The notes under the pieces were generated by a model, which was given only the letters and a program-made list of their open reading frames with translations, had not been told where the DNA came from and did not search any database. The position numbers and the translations under genes are program-made. From Roseomonas sp. (GTDB lineage Bacteria > Pseudomonadota > Alphaproteobacteria > Acetobacterales > Acetobacteraceae): a DNA stretch of 64,000 bases. The stretch's first letter is position 1, and the number at the start of each line of letters is the position of its first letter. Location: assembly GCA_020249285.1 (NCBI GenBank), contig JADCFX010000017.1, positions 1 through 64,000 of the forward strand, read 5' to 3'. Shown one piece after another: positions 1 through 8,461 of this stretch.

Positions 1-123
1 AACAAACTCAAATACTATCGCCGCATCGCAACCAGATATGACAAGCTCGGATCAACCTTCCTAGCCATGACCAAACTCGCTTGCATCAGGATACGCCTGC
101 GGCATTATGAGTCCACGGCCTAA
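1..123 (+). pseudogene. IS5-family transposase, C-terminal fragment
   Basis: The frame is open from the left edge and ends in a TAA at 121-123. The 40 residues read like the C-terminus of IS5-family (IS427-type) transposases: an RRIATRYDKL motif, then a short helix and a terminal ESTA. The upstream part lies outside the window, so it cannot be said whether the element is complete there. A different IS5 remnant follows immediately, which argues for a decayed insertion site. Confidence 0.7.
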
Positions 124-159
124 ACCGAACACGTGGCTTGGTTGGCTAACTTACTTGCT

Positions 160-297
160 ATGAACTCACGCATCGAGATCATGTTTGGCAGGCTCAAGAA
201 TTGGCAGCGTATCGCAATGCGCTACGACCGCTGCGCACATACCATCTTCAGCGCTAATACTCTTGCCGCAACCGTCATCTTCCGGTGCGGACAATGA
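160..297 (+). pseudogene. Second IS5-family transposase C-terminal remnant
   Basis: An in-frame stretch from an ATG at 160 to a TGA at 295-297 contains RIEIMFGRLKNWQRIAMRYD followed by CAHTIFSANTLAATVIF. This is the typical DDE-catalytic-E region and C-terminus of IS5-family transposases (the E of RIE is the expected third acidic residue). It is a different family member from the fragment ending at 123. No N-terminal half is present, so it is a remnant. Confidence 0.7.
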
Positions 298-540
298 GTC
301 CTGAGCCTAGATGCATCCGTACCATTAAACAGAACGCCAATTGGTCTCTGATCATTTGACGACGGACACATGCCGGCCCCTTAATCCAGACGCGGTCGCA
401 TAACCGCCATTGCGATGACAACCATGATGCTTGCGTGCTGCACAATCCTGTGTCACAGAATATGAAACAATGTCTTTTCTTCACTGATTTTGACGGATTT
501 TTTCTTCGTTCTTTTAATGGGCTATAGTGCGGGTTTGTCG

Positions 541-697
541 CCCCCTCTCGCCAAGGACTGCAAGCTCGGGCAATCCAAAGTACTGCCTCAATGAAACGAC
601 GGTTGTCAGAACCACTCCGCCCTGGGTCGCTTGGCTTACCCTGGCAGTGCGGTTCCATCTTCGCCCATTGGGCGTCAGTCAATCCAAAGCGATCCAC
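541..697 (-). pseudogene. IS5-family transposase, N-terminal fragment
   Basis: Reading leftward from a GTG at 697, about 52 residues match the N-terminal domain of IS5-family (IS427-type) transposases: a LTDAQWAKMEPH opening, PSDPGRSG, then NRRFIEAVLWIARA and SPWRE. The similarity stops near 541. The frame stays open to 275 but the residues there no longer resemble a transposase. It points opposite to the two C-terminal remnants, so several insertion or rearrangement events have occurred here. Confidence 0.7.
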
Positions 698-989
698 CCA
701 AAGCTTGAATCAAAAACAAACCCCATTGAAAATCCCAAATCTCAACAGACCCTAGTCTGGCTCAATCTCGTTTTATGTTGCGGCCGTGCTGAATGCGACG
801 ATATCGCCCTCCATCCTGCCTCGCACCGACCAGCATGTCAGTACCCCGCTAAAATCGGTCAATCCGCGATCTGTTGATAGCTGGATTCAATGCGTCTCTC
901 TGTCTTTCATCATGTTGCAATGATTCGGTCCTCGATTTGTAACGGGCCAATGATACCCAACCGACTTCATGGTCCTAGAGGAGTTCACA
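698..989. other. Intergenic stretch between IS remnants and the first intact gene
   Basis: No convincing gene was seen on either strand. The open frame on the plus strand at 527-877 is mostly the shadow of the transposase fragment and has no family features. The right part (about 880-989) carries the ribosome binding site (AGAGGAG, 977-983) of the next gene and presumably its promoter, but no clear -35/-10 pair was identified. Confidence 0.4.
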
Positions 990-2378
990 ATGTTGAAGCT
1001 GCGTCATCTGCTGTTTTCGTCCGTTTTCTGTCTTGTGGGCCCCGCGCTTGCGGACCAACGCTTTGAAGCGACCTTGGCCGGTCACGCTATTCTGCCTGCC
1101 TTCACCATGGCCCTGCCGCCGGCAGATGCGCCGCGTGATGCGCTGGTTTCGGGTAAATTCGCTGGGCCGGGCAATCTGCGCGTTGACGCCCCCGGAAGCA
1201 TCATGGGCGATACGGGGGCCATGCATGGCAATCGCCAGACTGGCATTGCCTTTCCCTTTATTGGCCAGCCGGTCCAAGGCTTCTCCGGCATCAAGCCGGT
1301 TGCGAATGAGCCAGGGCACTACTGGGTTCTGACCGATAACGGCTTCGGCAATCGTCGCAATAGCCCAGATGCGTTGCTAATGTTCCATAAGGTGCGGCCG
1401 GATTGGACCACGGGCCAGGTGGCGATGCTGCAGACAACCTTCCTGCGTGATCCGATGCGTCGCATCCCGTTCCGCATTGCCTATGAGGGCACGGAGCAAC
1501 GCTATTTGACCGGTTCTGATTTTGATCTTGAGAGCATCCAGCCACTGGCTGATGGGTCCTTCATGATCGGCGATGAATTTGGGCCATTCCTCATCCATGT
1601 CTCGGCGAATGGCATCGTGCAGCGCGTGATTGAAACGCGCATGGATGGTCAGGTTTTGATGTCCCCCGACCATCCGGCGCTGCAAGTGCCTGCCAGCCCA
1701 GCCGCCGGTGTGCCGTTTCGTGTGCGGCGTTCCGGTGGTTACGAAGGGATGGCTCTGACGCCGGATGGCCAGACGTTATGGGCTCTGCTGGAACAACCGC
1801 TTTTTGCTGCCAATTCGGATCAATCCGAAGGCCAGTTCCTGCGTATTCTGGAATTCAGCGTGCCACGCATGGAATGGACCGGCCGCACCTTGCGCTACCG
1901 CCTTGAAGCGGGCGCGACAGCCATTGGCGACTTCAATTTCATTGATGCCACCCGCGCCTTGGTGATTGAACGCGACAATGGCGAAGGTGATCCAGGTTTG
2001 GCTTGCGCCCAGGGTGTTCGCCCTTCGGCTCAGCAACCTTGCTTCCCGCTGCCGGCGCGTTTCAAGCGTGTCTATCTTGTCGATATGGCCCAGGCCGATG
2101 CAGAAGGCTTTGTGCGCAAGATCGGCCATATTGACCTGATGGCCATTCGGGACCCCAATACGCGTGCGCGGCTGAGTGGTGATCGCCCGGCCAATGCACC
2201 GCGTGACCGCTTCAACTTCCCCTTCTTCACGATCGAGAATGTGGCGGCAGTGGATGGGGATCATATCATCGTCGGCAATGACAATAACCTGCCCTTCAGC
2301 GCTGGGCGTCACTTCTTCCAGGCTGATTCGAACGAATTCATCCTGTTGCATGTGCCGGAATTGCTGCGCGCTCGGTAA
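990..2378 (+). CDS. Secreted esterase-like/phytase-like domain protein
   Basis: The 462-residue protein begins with a signal peptide (MLKLRHLL..., cleavage predicted after GPALA, about residue 21), so it is exported to the periplasm or outside. The body resembles the Phytase-like family (PF13449, esterase-like activity of phytase family), a beta-propeller-like fold, with SDFDLESIQ and GGYEGMALTPDG blocks typical of it. Start chosen at the ATG at 990 because AGAGGAG lies 6 bases upstream; an in-frame ATG at 969 has no such site and would put seven extra residues before the signal peptide. It stands alone, followed by a hairpin at 2402-2440. It borders phosphonate and lipid-remodelling genes, so a role in organic-phosphate use is possible, but substrate is unknown and the family name alone does not prove phytase activity. 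Confidence 0.75.
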   Translation: MLKLRHLLFSSVFCLVGPALADQRFEATLAGHAILPAFTMALPPADAPRDALVSGKFAGPGNLRVDAPGSIMGDTGAMHGNRQTGIAFPFIGQPVQGFSGIKPVANEPGHYWVLTDNGFGNRRNSPDALLMFHKVRPDWTTGQVAMLQTTFLRDPMRRIPFRIAYEGTEQRYLTGSDFDLESIQPLADGSFMIGDEFGPFLIHVSANGIVQRVIETRMDGQVLMSPDHPALQVPASPAAGVPFRVRRSGGYEGMALTPDGQTLWALLEQPLFAANSDQSEGQFLRILEFSVPRMEWTGRTLRYRLEAGATAIGDFNFIDATRALVIERDNGEGDPGLACAQGVRPSAQQPCFPLPARFKRVYLVDMAQADAEGFVRKIGHIDLMAIRDPNTRARLSGDRPANAPRDRFNFPFFTIENVAAVDGDHIIVGNDNNLPFSAGRHFFQADSNEFILLHVPELLRAR

Positions 2379-2401
2379 TTCTGCGCGGGTCTTGACCGAT
2401 T

Positions 2402-2440
2402 GGCTGGGGGATTCTTCATCCCTCAGCCGCAATGTTTTTA
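2402..2440 (+). terminator. Candidate rho-independent terminator
   Basis: GGCTGGGGGAT (2402-2412) pairs with ATCCCTCAGCC (2418-2428) through an 11-bp stem with one G-T wobble and a 5-base loop. A GTTTTTA tract follows at 2434-2440, a few bases after the stem, so it is imperfect. It would end the transcript of the phytase-like gene. Confidence 0.5.
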
Positions 2441-2608
2441 GGCATTTTGATCACTTGGCGGTTAGGCCGACTTTTCTGGTTTTAGAAAAAGATGCCGGTG
2501 CCCGCCTTACGCGGATCAGATAGCGGGATGGATCGCACCAAATCCTGTGCTTAAATGATTCACTCCTGGCTTAGTGCCTTGGCGGCTCCTCGCCCGTGGA
2601 ATTGATGC

Positions 2609-3724
2609 ATGAAACAAGAATTTGACCTTCTGGTCATTGGCGCCGGTATCATCGGCTTGGCCCATGCCCTGCATGCGGCCCGGCGAGGCCTCAAGGTAGC
2701 GGTGCTCGACCGTGACGCGCAGGCCAATGGCGCCAGTATTCGCAATTTTGGTTTTGTCACCGTCACCGGGCAGGCCGAACATCACACCTGGCGTCGAGCG
2801 CGCCGTGCGCGGGACGTATGGGCGGAAATCGCGCCGCTCGCCGGTATTCCCGTCCATCACCGCGGCTTGCTGATGGCGGTCAGGCGTCCCGAAGCAGTCA
2901 ATGTTTTGCAGGAATTTCTCAAGAGCCCGATGGGTGAAGGCTGCCGCCTGCTGCAAGGCACTGATATCCCCCCGCCACTCCGCAGCCGCGATCTCCTCGC
3001 TGCGCTGCATAGCCCGCATGAACTTCGGGTCGAAAGCCGGGCGGCCATTCCACGCCTCGCGGCCTGGCTGGAACAAAGCCTTGATGTGCGGTTTTTCTGG
3101 CGTACCGCCGTGCATGGCATTTCATCAGGTGAAGTGACCACTACGCAGGGAAGCTTTGCTGCGCCGCGCATTGTGGTGTGCCCGGGGCCGGATATCTCAA
3201 CGCTGTTTCCCGATGTTTTTGCGCGTCGGCAGGTCACGCTCTGCAAGCTTCACATGCTTCGTCTCGTGGATCCCGGGTGGCGCCTGCCGGCGGCGATCAT
3301 GACTGACCTTGGGCTGCATCGTTATCGCGGCTATGCGGACTGCCCATCATTGCCGCTGCTGCGCCAGCGCTTGCAGCGTGAACAAAAGGATGAACTTGAC
3401 AACGGCGTTCACCTGATAGTGGTGCAAAGCGCCGATGGGTCGCTCGTTGTGGGTGACAGCCATCATTACGGCCCAACGCCCGATCCCTTTCAGCCTGAGG
3501 ATGTGGACGCGCTGATCATCCGCGAAGCGCAGCTTGTGCTTGATCTGCCTGCGCCGAAAGTCATCGAAAGATGGACCGGGCTTTATCCCTCTGGCCCGGA
3601 TGATGCATTCTTCGAAGCGCCCATGCAGGGCGTGCGGCTGGTTTCGGTTACCTCTGGCACTGGGGCGAGCACGGGATTTGGCCTTGCTGAGGAGGTATTG
3701 ACTGATATGGAAGCAAACCCATGA
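2609..3724 (+). CDS. FAD-dependent oxidoreductase, phosphonate-associated (TIGR03364-like), probable aminophosphonate oxidase
   Basis: A 371-residue DAO-superfamily flavoenzyme. The N-terminus carries the dinucleotide-binding GAGIIGLAHA motif (about residues 11-20) followed by an acidic strand end (VAVLDRD), and the C-terminus has the SGTGASTGFGLAEE block that closes the FAD site. The family is known for linkage to phosphonate genes and a proposed oxidative deamination of aminophosphonates. Its stop codon overlaps the start of phnX (ATGA), so the two are co-translated. No PhnW transaminase is present in the window, so the inference is that this enzyme makes phosphonoacetaldehyde from 2-aminoethylphosphonate or an N-methyl or hydroxy derivative. 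Glycine or sarcosine oxidase activity is the main alternative. Confidence 0.8.
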   Translation: MKQEFDLLVIGAGIIGLAHALHAARRGLKVAVLDRDAQANGASIRNFGFVTVTGQAEHHTWRRARRARDVWAEIAPLAGIPVHHRGLLMAVRRPEAVNVLQEFLKSPMGEGCRLLQGTDIPPPLRSRDLLAALHSPHELRVESRAAIPRLAAWLEQSLDVRFFWRTAVHGISSGEVTTTQGSFAAPRIVVCPGPDISTLFPDVFARRQVTLCKLHMLRLVDPGWRLPAAIMTDLGLHRYRGYADCPSLPLLRQRLQREQKDELDNGVHLIVVQSADGSLVVGDSHHYGPTPDPFQPEDVDALIIREAQLVLDLPAPKVIERWTGLYPSGPDDAFFEAPMQGVRLVSVTSGTGASTGFGLAEEVLTDMEANP

Positions 3725-4545
3725 CGCAAAAGATCAAGGCTGTTATTCTGGACTGGGCGGGTACCGTGGTGGACCATGGCAGCAGCGCGCCAATGGGTGC
3801 CTTTGTGAAGGCATTCGCCCATTTTGGCGTCACCATTTCCATTACCGATGCCCGCGGCCCGATGGGTATGGCCAAGCGCGACCATATCCGCATGGTGGGC
3901 ACTGCCCCTGCCGTCGCTGCCGCTTGGCGGGCAAATCATGGGCGCGATTTCGATGATGCAGCCATTGATGCGATTTTCGAGATTTTCGAACCCTTGAATG
4001 TGGCCGCGGTGGAAGCCCATTCGGCGCTGATACCTGGCGCGCATGATGCCCTTCAATGGTGCAAGGCGCGCGGCATTCGGGTTGGGTCCACCACCGGCTA
4101 TACGCGCCCGATCATGGAAAGGCTGATGCCGCTCGCTGCCGCGCAAGGCTTTGTGCCGGAAGTCACGATCTGTGCCGGCGATTTGGCTGCGGGGCGCCCG
4201 GCGCCGCTGCAAATCTGGTCGGCTTTGGCGCAAATGGGCATCTGGCCTGCCAGCAGCGTGATTAAGCTGGATGATACGACGCCTGGAATTGGCGAAGCGC
4301 GCGCGGCGGGCTGCTGGGCCGTTGGCGCAGCGCTTACCGGCAATAACCCCGGTCTTGCCGCTGAGGAGCTTGCGCGCCTTCCGCCCGATGAACGTGCGGA
4401 GCTCCGCCGCGCGGCGAGTGAACCTTTGCTGCGCGCGGGCGCCCATCTTGTGATTGACAGTATCGCAGAGCTGCCCTGGCTGGTGGAGCATATCGAAGCC
4501 CGGCTAGAAGCCGGCGAAAAGCCTGGGCTTCTGGAAGCAAATTGA
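3721..4545 (+). CDS. phnX: Phosphonoacetaldehyde hydrolase (phosphonatase)
   Basis: This 274-residue HAD-superfamily enzyme splits phosphonoacetaldehyde into acetaldehyde and phosphate. The nucleophile motif LDWAGT places Asp11 as the attacking residue, and ARGPMGMAKRDHI places Lys52 as the Schiff-base lysine that defines PhnX among HAD proteins. The later KLDDTTPGI block supplies the acidic metal ligands. Length matches the family. It overlaps the FAD oxidoreductase stop by 4 bases, and a Pho-box-like array starts just after its own stop. A small inverted repeat GACAC-GGAA-GTGTC (4544-4557) overlaps the end of the gene. Confidence 0.93.
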   Translation: MTQKIKAVILDWAGTVVDHGSSAPMGAFVKAFAHFGVTISITDARGPMGMAKRDHIRMVGTAPAVAAAWRANHGRDFDDAAIDAIFEIFEPLNVAAVEAHSALIPGAHDALQWCKARGIRVGSTTGYTRPIMERLMPLAAAQGFVPEVTICAGDLAAGRPAPLQIWSALAQMGIWPASSVIKLDDTTPGIGEARAAGCWAVGAALTGNNPGLAAEELARLPPDERAELRRAASEPLLRAGAHLVIDSIAELPWLVEHIEARLEAGEKPGLLEAN

Positions 4546-4552
4546 CACGGAA

Positions 4553-4581
4553 GTGTCACTTATCCGTCATGATGCCGTCGC
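4553..4581 (+). promoter_or_regulatory. Pho-box-like array before phnS
   Basis: Three 7-mers repeat at exactly 11-bp spacing: GTGTCAC (4553), CCGTCAT (4564) and CCGTCGC (4575). They match the PhoB half-site CTGTCAT at 5, 6 and 4 of 7 positions. The array ends 43 bases before the phnS ATG, a normal position for a PhoB-activated promoter. Binding is inferred, not shown. Confidence 0.6.
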
Positions 4582-4624
4582 TGATCGCGCGATAGCCGAA
4601 CCCACCTAAACAGGAGGCTCATTC

Positions 4625-5638
4625 ATGCGTTTTATCCTTTTTGCCCTGGCCTTTCTTGGCTTGGCGCCCATGGCCGAAGCGCAGCAGCGCACTCGGCTGA
4701 CCGTTTATACGGCGCTCGAAAATGAACAGCTCGCGCCCTTTAAGCAGGCCGCTGAAGCCGCGCTTCGCGATGTCGAAATCGCTTGGGTGCGCGATTCAAC
4801 TGGCGTGATCACCGCACGCCTGATCGCTGAAAGGGCCAATCCGCGCGCCGATGTGGTTTGGGGGCTTTCTGTATTCTCCATCCTGCAGATGGAGTCGCAG
4901 GATATGCTGGAACCTTATACGCCGCAGGGTGCCGAAGCGCTGCGTGCAAATATGCGGAGCAACCGCAGCCCCATGACCTGGACCGGCATGGATGCTTTTG
5001 TCTCTGCCATCTGCTTCAATACGGTGGTCGCCCAGCAGCGTAACCTGCCGCGCCCTTCTACCTGGCAGGATTTGCTGGACCCGCGCTTCCGTGGCCAGAT
5101 CGTGATGCCGAACCCGAATTCATCGGGCACTGGCTTCCTGACCATTTCGGGCTGGATTGCCAATATGGGTGAGCAAGGCGCCTGGGCCTTCATGGACCGG
5201 CTGCATGAGAATGTTCAGCAATACACCCATTCCGGCAGCGCGCCTTGCAACAATGCCGCGCGTGGTGAATTTGGCGTGGGGCTCTCCTTCGATATGCGCT
5301 CAGTCACGCTGAAGAATCAGGGCGCGCCGATTGACATCATCGTGCCGACCGATGGCGTGGGCTTTGACCTGGAAGCCACTGCCATCCTGCGCGGGACGCG
5401 CAATCTGGAAGCGGCGAAGCGCCTTGCGGATTTCACCGTCTCCAAGACCGCTGCTGAGCTTTATGGCCGCTTCTATGCCATGCTTGCCCTGCCCGGCGTT
5501 GAGCCGACCGTGCGCGGCTATCCGGCGGAATTTGCGCAGCGTCTGGTGAGCGCGAATTTTGCCGAAATCGCCGCTTCGCGCGATCGGTTGCTCGCGGAAT
5601 GGCAGCGTCGCTATGACGCCAAGTCTGCGCCACGCTGA
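4625..5638 (+). CDS. phnS: 2-aminoethylphosphonate ABC transporter, periplasmic binding protein
   Basis: A 337-residue solute-binding protein with a clear signal peptide (MRFILFALAFLGLAPMAEA, cleavage about residue 20). The mature part has the LTVYTALENEQL opening and the RADVVWGLS block of the Fe3+/thiamine/aminoethylphosphonate-binding group, and the sequence fits the PhnS2-type receptors (TIGR03261 group). It would capture aminoethylphosphonate in the periplasm and deliver it to PhnT-PhnU. AGGAGG-like bases (about 4612-4617) precede the ATG. Its TGA overlaps the ATG of phnT. A related role in iron or spermidine uptake is unlikely given the adjacent phnX. Confidence 0.85.
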   Translation: MRFILFALAFLGLAPMAEAQQRTRLTVYTALENEQLAPFKQAAEAALRDVEIAWVRDSTGVITARLIAERANPRADVVWGLSVFSILQMESQDMLEPYTPQGAEALRANMRSNRSPMTWTGMDAFVSAICFNTVVAQQRNLPRPSTWQDLLDPRFRGQIVMPNPNSSGTGFLTISGWIANMGEQGAWAFMDRLHENVQQYTHSGSAPCNNAARGEFGVGLSFDMRSVTLKNQGAPIDIIVPTDGVGFDLEATAILRGTRNLEAAKRLADFTVSKTAAELYGRFYAMLALPGVEPTVRGYPAEFAQRLVSANFAEIAASRDRLLAEWQRRYDAKSAPR

Positions 5639-6771
5639 TGCCCATGGGCGTCGCGCTTGATGCTGGTGTGAACGCTGGTGTCGGGGCTGACCCCGGCACC
5701 GGCCAGGGATATCTAGCCATTCGCGACGTCGGCAAGCAGTTCGGCAGCTTCGTCGCACTGGACAGGGTGAGCCTGGACATAACATCAGGCGAATTCGTTT
5801 CCTTCCTCGGGCCATCGGGCTGTGGCAAGACCACCTTGCTGCGCGCCATTGCGGGACTTGATCCGCCAACAGTGGGGCGCATCATCCAGGCTGGACGCGA
5901 CATCACGGCGCTGCCGCCATCCGAACGTGATTTCGGCATTGTTTTCCAATCCTATGCCCTGTTCCCCAACCTCACAGTGGCGGAAAATATTGGTTATGGC
6001 CTGCGGGGCACAGCATGGCCCAAGGCGCGCAGACAGCAGCGCGTGACGGAATTATTGGAACTGATTGGGCTTTTGGATCAGATCGCCAAATACCCGGCGC
6101 AGCTTTCTGGAGGCCAGCAGCAACGCGTCGCCTTGGCCCGCGCCCTGGCTTCCGAACCCGGATTGCTTTTGCTGGATGAACCGCTTTCCGCGCTGGATGC
6201 CATTGTCAGGCTGCATTTGCGCCAGGAAATCCGCGCCTTGCAACAAAGGCTTGGCGTGACCACCATCATGGTGACCCATGATCAGGAAGAGGCGCTCAGT
6301 GTCTCCGACCGCATCGTGGTCATGTCTCAGGGCCGCATTGAACAAATCGGCACGCCTGAGGAAATCTACGGCGCGCCCGCAACCCCCTTTGTCGCGAGTT
6401 TTGTCGGGCGCTCAGCGCATTTTTCCGCCAAAATCCATACGCCGGCGGGGCAAATCACGTCGCATGGCCTTGTGCTGCCGGCAATGGCCGCCGCACCCCT
6501 GCTCTATGGTGAGGAGGTCGAAGCCTTCATCCGCCCGGAGGATGTTGAGTTATTCCCGCTTTCAGCCCAAAGCGCGGGCAGCTTTGAAGCCAGGATCACC
6601 GGGCTCGAATTTCTAGGCCCCGTTTGTCGCGTTTCGCTGGAAGCCAATGGCCTCAGGTTTGAGGCGGATATTGCGCCAAGCGAGGCCGCGGCCTTCGACA
6701 CCTCCCCCGGCGCGCGCCTTCTGGCACGGTTTCGCCCGGAACGGCTGATGGTATTCCGGTCCAATGGCTGA
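5638..6771 (+). CDS. phnT: 2-aminoethylphosphonate ABC transporter, ATP-binding protein
   Basis: A 377-residue ABC ATPase that powers the importer on the cytoplasmic face. Visible motifs are Walker A GPSGCGKTT, the signature LSGGQQQRVALARAL, Walker B LLLLDEPLS and the switch histidine in MVTHDQEEA. A C-terminal TOBE-like regulatory region follows (about residues 270-375). The ATG overlaps the phnS stop; a second ATG two codons later is also possible. About 22 extra N-terminal residues precede the usual family start. It is the only transporter ATPase in the phosphonate region and so might also serve the PhnD-PhnE system, though that is speculation. Confidence 0.87.
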   Translation: MPMGVALDAGVNAGVGADPGTGQGYLAIRDVGKQFGSFVALDRVSLDITSGEFVSFLGPSGCGKTTLLRAIAGLDPPTVGRIIQAGRDITALPPSERDFGIVFQSYALFPNLTVAENIGYGLRGTAWPKARRQQRVTELLELIGLLDQIAKYPAQLSGGQQQRVALARALASEPGLLLLDEPLSALDAIVRLHLRQEIRALQQRLGVTTIMVTHDQEEALSVSDRIVVMSQGRIEQIGTPEEIYGAPATPFVASFVGRSAHFSAKIHTPAGQITSHGLVLPAMAAAPLLYGEEVEAFIRPEDVELFPLSAQSAGSFEARITGLEFLGPVCRVSLEANGLRFEADIAPSEAAAFDTSPGARLLARFRPERLMVFRSNG

Positions 6772-8461
6772 TATCACTGCGCCCTTACAGGGCACCGTGC
6801 GGGTCAAGGCGTCACCTGATGAAACGGCGCTGCGCGCCCTTCACATCCTGGGCTTCCTATTTCTGGCCTTGGCCCTGGCCTTGCCGCTTTCAAGCCTATT
6901 GCTGCGTGCCTTTCAGGACCAGCAGGGTGACTTTGTGGGCCTGCGCAATTTCGCCATCTATGTCACCACCCCAAGCCTCATCCAATCCGCCTGGAATTCC
7001 ATTTGGACCGCGGCGCTGACAACGCTGGTGGTGGTGCCGCTGGCCTTCGCCTATGCCTATGGCCTCACAAGATCGAATATGCCCGGCAAATGGTTCTTCC
7101 GCGCCGTCATGTTCCTGCCGATTTTCGCCCCTTCGCTCTTGCCTGCGCTGTCGCTTATTTATCTGTTCGGCAATCAGGGGATGCTGCGGTGGATCATGGA
7201 TGGCGGCAGCATTTACGGGCCATGGGGTATTATCGGCGCGCAGATATTCTATTGCTTCCCTGCTGCAACCATCATCCTCGCCGTCGCACTGTCCACCGCC
7301 GATGGCCGGTTATATGAGGCCGCCGAGGCGTTGAAGGCTTCCCGCTTCAGGATATTCCTGACCGTCACCCTGCCCGGGGCGGTTTATGGTTTGGTGTCGG
7401 CAGCTGTTGTTGTCTTTACCTTGGTGGTCACGGATTTCGGTATCCCGAAAGTCATTGGCGGACAGTTCAATGTTCTGGCGACCGACGTCTATAAGCAGGT
7501 GGTTGGGCGTCAGGATTTGAACATGGGCGCGGTGGTCGGCATGGTGTTGCTGGTCCCAGCCATCCTGGCTTTCCTTTTGGATCGTTGGGCGCTCACCAAG
7601 AAAAGCGCCACCCTGTCTGGCCGCGCGGTACCCTATCGTCCGAAGCCAAGGGCGGCGCGCGATCATCCCGCCTTTCTGCTTTGCTTGACCATTGCGCTGA
7701 CCCTGATCGGGATTGTTGGCGTTGCGGTTTGGGGCTCGCTAATCCGTTTCTGGCCCTATAACCTCGCACTCACCCTCGATAACTATGATTTCTCCCGCTT
7801 TGATACGGCGGGCTGGCAGGCCGTTTGGCTTTCCATCAAGTTCAGCCTGATGACAGCTGTGCTTGGAACGGCGCTTGTGTTCATCATCGCTTATAGTTTG
7901 GAACGCGGTCCGCGCAGCGGCTTCCTGGCGGGTCCGCTCCGTTTCCTTGCCACCATTCCCCTTGCCGTCCCCGGCCTGGTGCTTGGCCTAGCCTATATCA
8001 TTTTCTTCAATGCACCCGGCAACCCCTTGGGGATCATCTATGGTACCCTCGCCATTCTGGTGCTGAATTCCATGGTGCATTTCTACACCGTATGTCATTT
8101 GACGGCGGTGACAGCCATCCGGCAATTGGATCCGGAGTTTGAGGCTGTGTCCGCCAGCCTTCACGTCCCGGTATGGCGCACCTTTTCCCGCGTAACCATT
8201 CCCATTTGCCTGCCCGCCATTCTTGAAATCGCGGTTTATCTTTTCGTGAGCGCGATGACGACTGTGAGCGCCGTGATCTTCCTTTATGGACCGGATACCA
8301 AGCCTGCTTCCGTTTCGGTGGTGCATATGGATGAAGCAGGCCAGGCCAGCGCCGCGGCTGCCATGGCTTGCGTTATTCTCGCCATTTCGCTCAGCGCGAA
8401 GCTACTGCAGCTTTTCATGAATGGTGTTCTTGGCCGCTTCACTTCAGCTTGGAGACGATGA
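6764..8461 (+). CDS. phnU: 2-aminoethylphosphonate ABC transporter, fused permease
   Basis: A 565-residue inner-membrane permease with about twelve hydrophobic segments in two halves, each carrying an ABC-permease EAA-type loop (YEAAEALKASRFRIFLTV in the first half, FEAVSASLHVPVWRTFSRV in the second). This is the single-chain permease organisation seen in PhnU2-type (TIGR03262) and ferric-iron FbpB-type systems. It starts 8 bases inside phnT, so the operon is tightly coupled. Its 3' end overlaps the 3' end of the convergent phnE gene by 18 bases, so there is no room for a separate terminator between the two phosphonate operons. Confidence 0.85.
   Translation: MADITAPLQGTVRVKASPDETALRALHILGFLFLALALALPLSSLLLRAFQDQQGDFVGLRNFAIYVTTPSLIQSAWNSIWTAALTTLVVVPLAFAYAYGLTRSNMPGKWFFRAVMFLPIFAPSLLPALSLIYLFGNQGMLRWIMDGGSIYGPWGIIGAQIFYCFPAATIILAVALSTADGRLYEAAEALKASRFRIFLTVTLPGAVYGLVSAAVVVFTLVVTDFGIPKVIGGQFNVLATDVYKQVVGRQDLNMGAVVGMVLLVPAILAFLLDRWALTKKSATLSGRAVPYRPKPRAARDHPAFLLCLTIALTLIGIVGVAVWGSLIRFWPYNLALTLDNYDFSRFDTAGWQAVWLSIKFSLMTAVLGTALVFIIAYSLERGPRSGFLAGPLRFLATIPLAVPGLVLGLAYIIFFNAPGNPLGIIYGTLAILVLNSMVHFYTVCHLTAVTAIRQLDPEFEAVSASLHVPVWRTFSRVTIPICLPAILEIAVYLFVSAMTTVSAVIFLYGPDTKPASVSVVHMDEAGQASAAAAMACVILAISLSAKLLQLFMNGVLGRFTSAWRR

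Noticed and set aside
527..877. Plus-strand frame in the IS remnant region
   Set aside because: It runs antisense to the transposase fragment and has no ribosome binding site or recognisable domain.
2550..2605. Pho box before the FAD oxidoreductase
   Set aside because: CTGTGCT occurs near 2545-2551 but the positions 11 bp on do not match the half-site, so no tandem array exists there.
2609..3724. Assigning the flavoenzyme as glycine oxidase ThiO
   Set aside because: No thiamine genes are nearby, and it is translationally coupled to phnX, which favours an aminophosphonate substrate.
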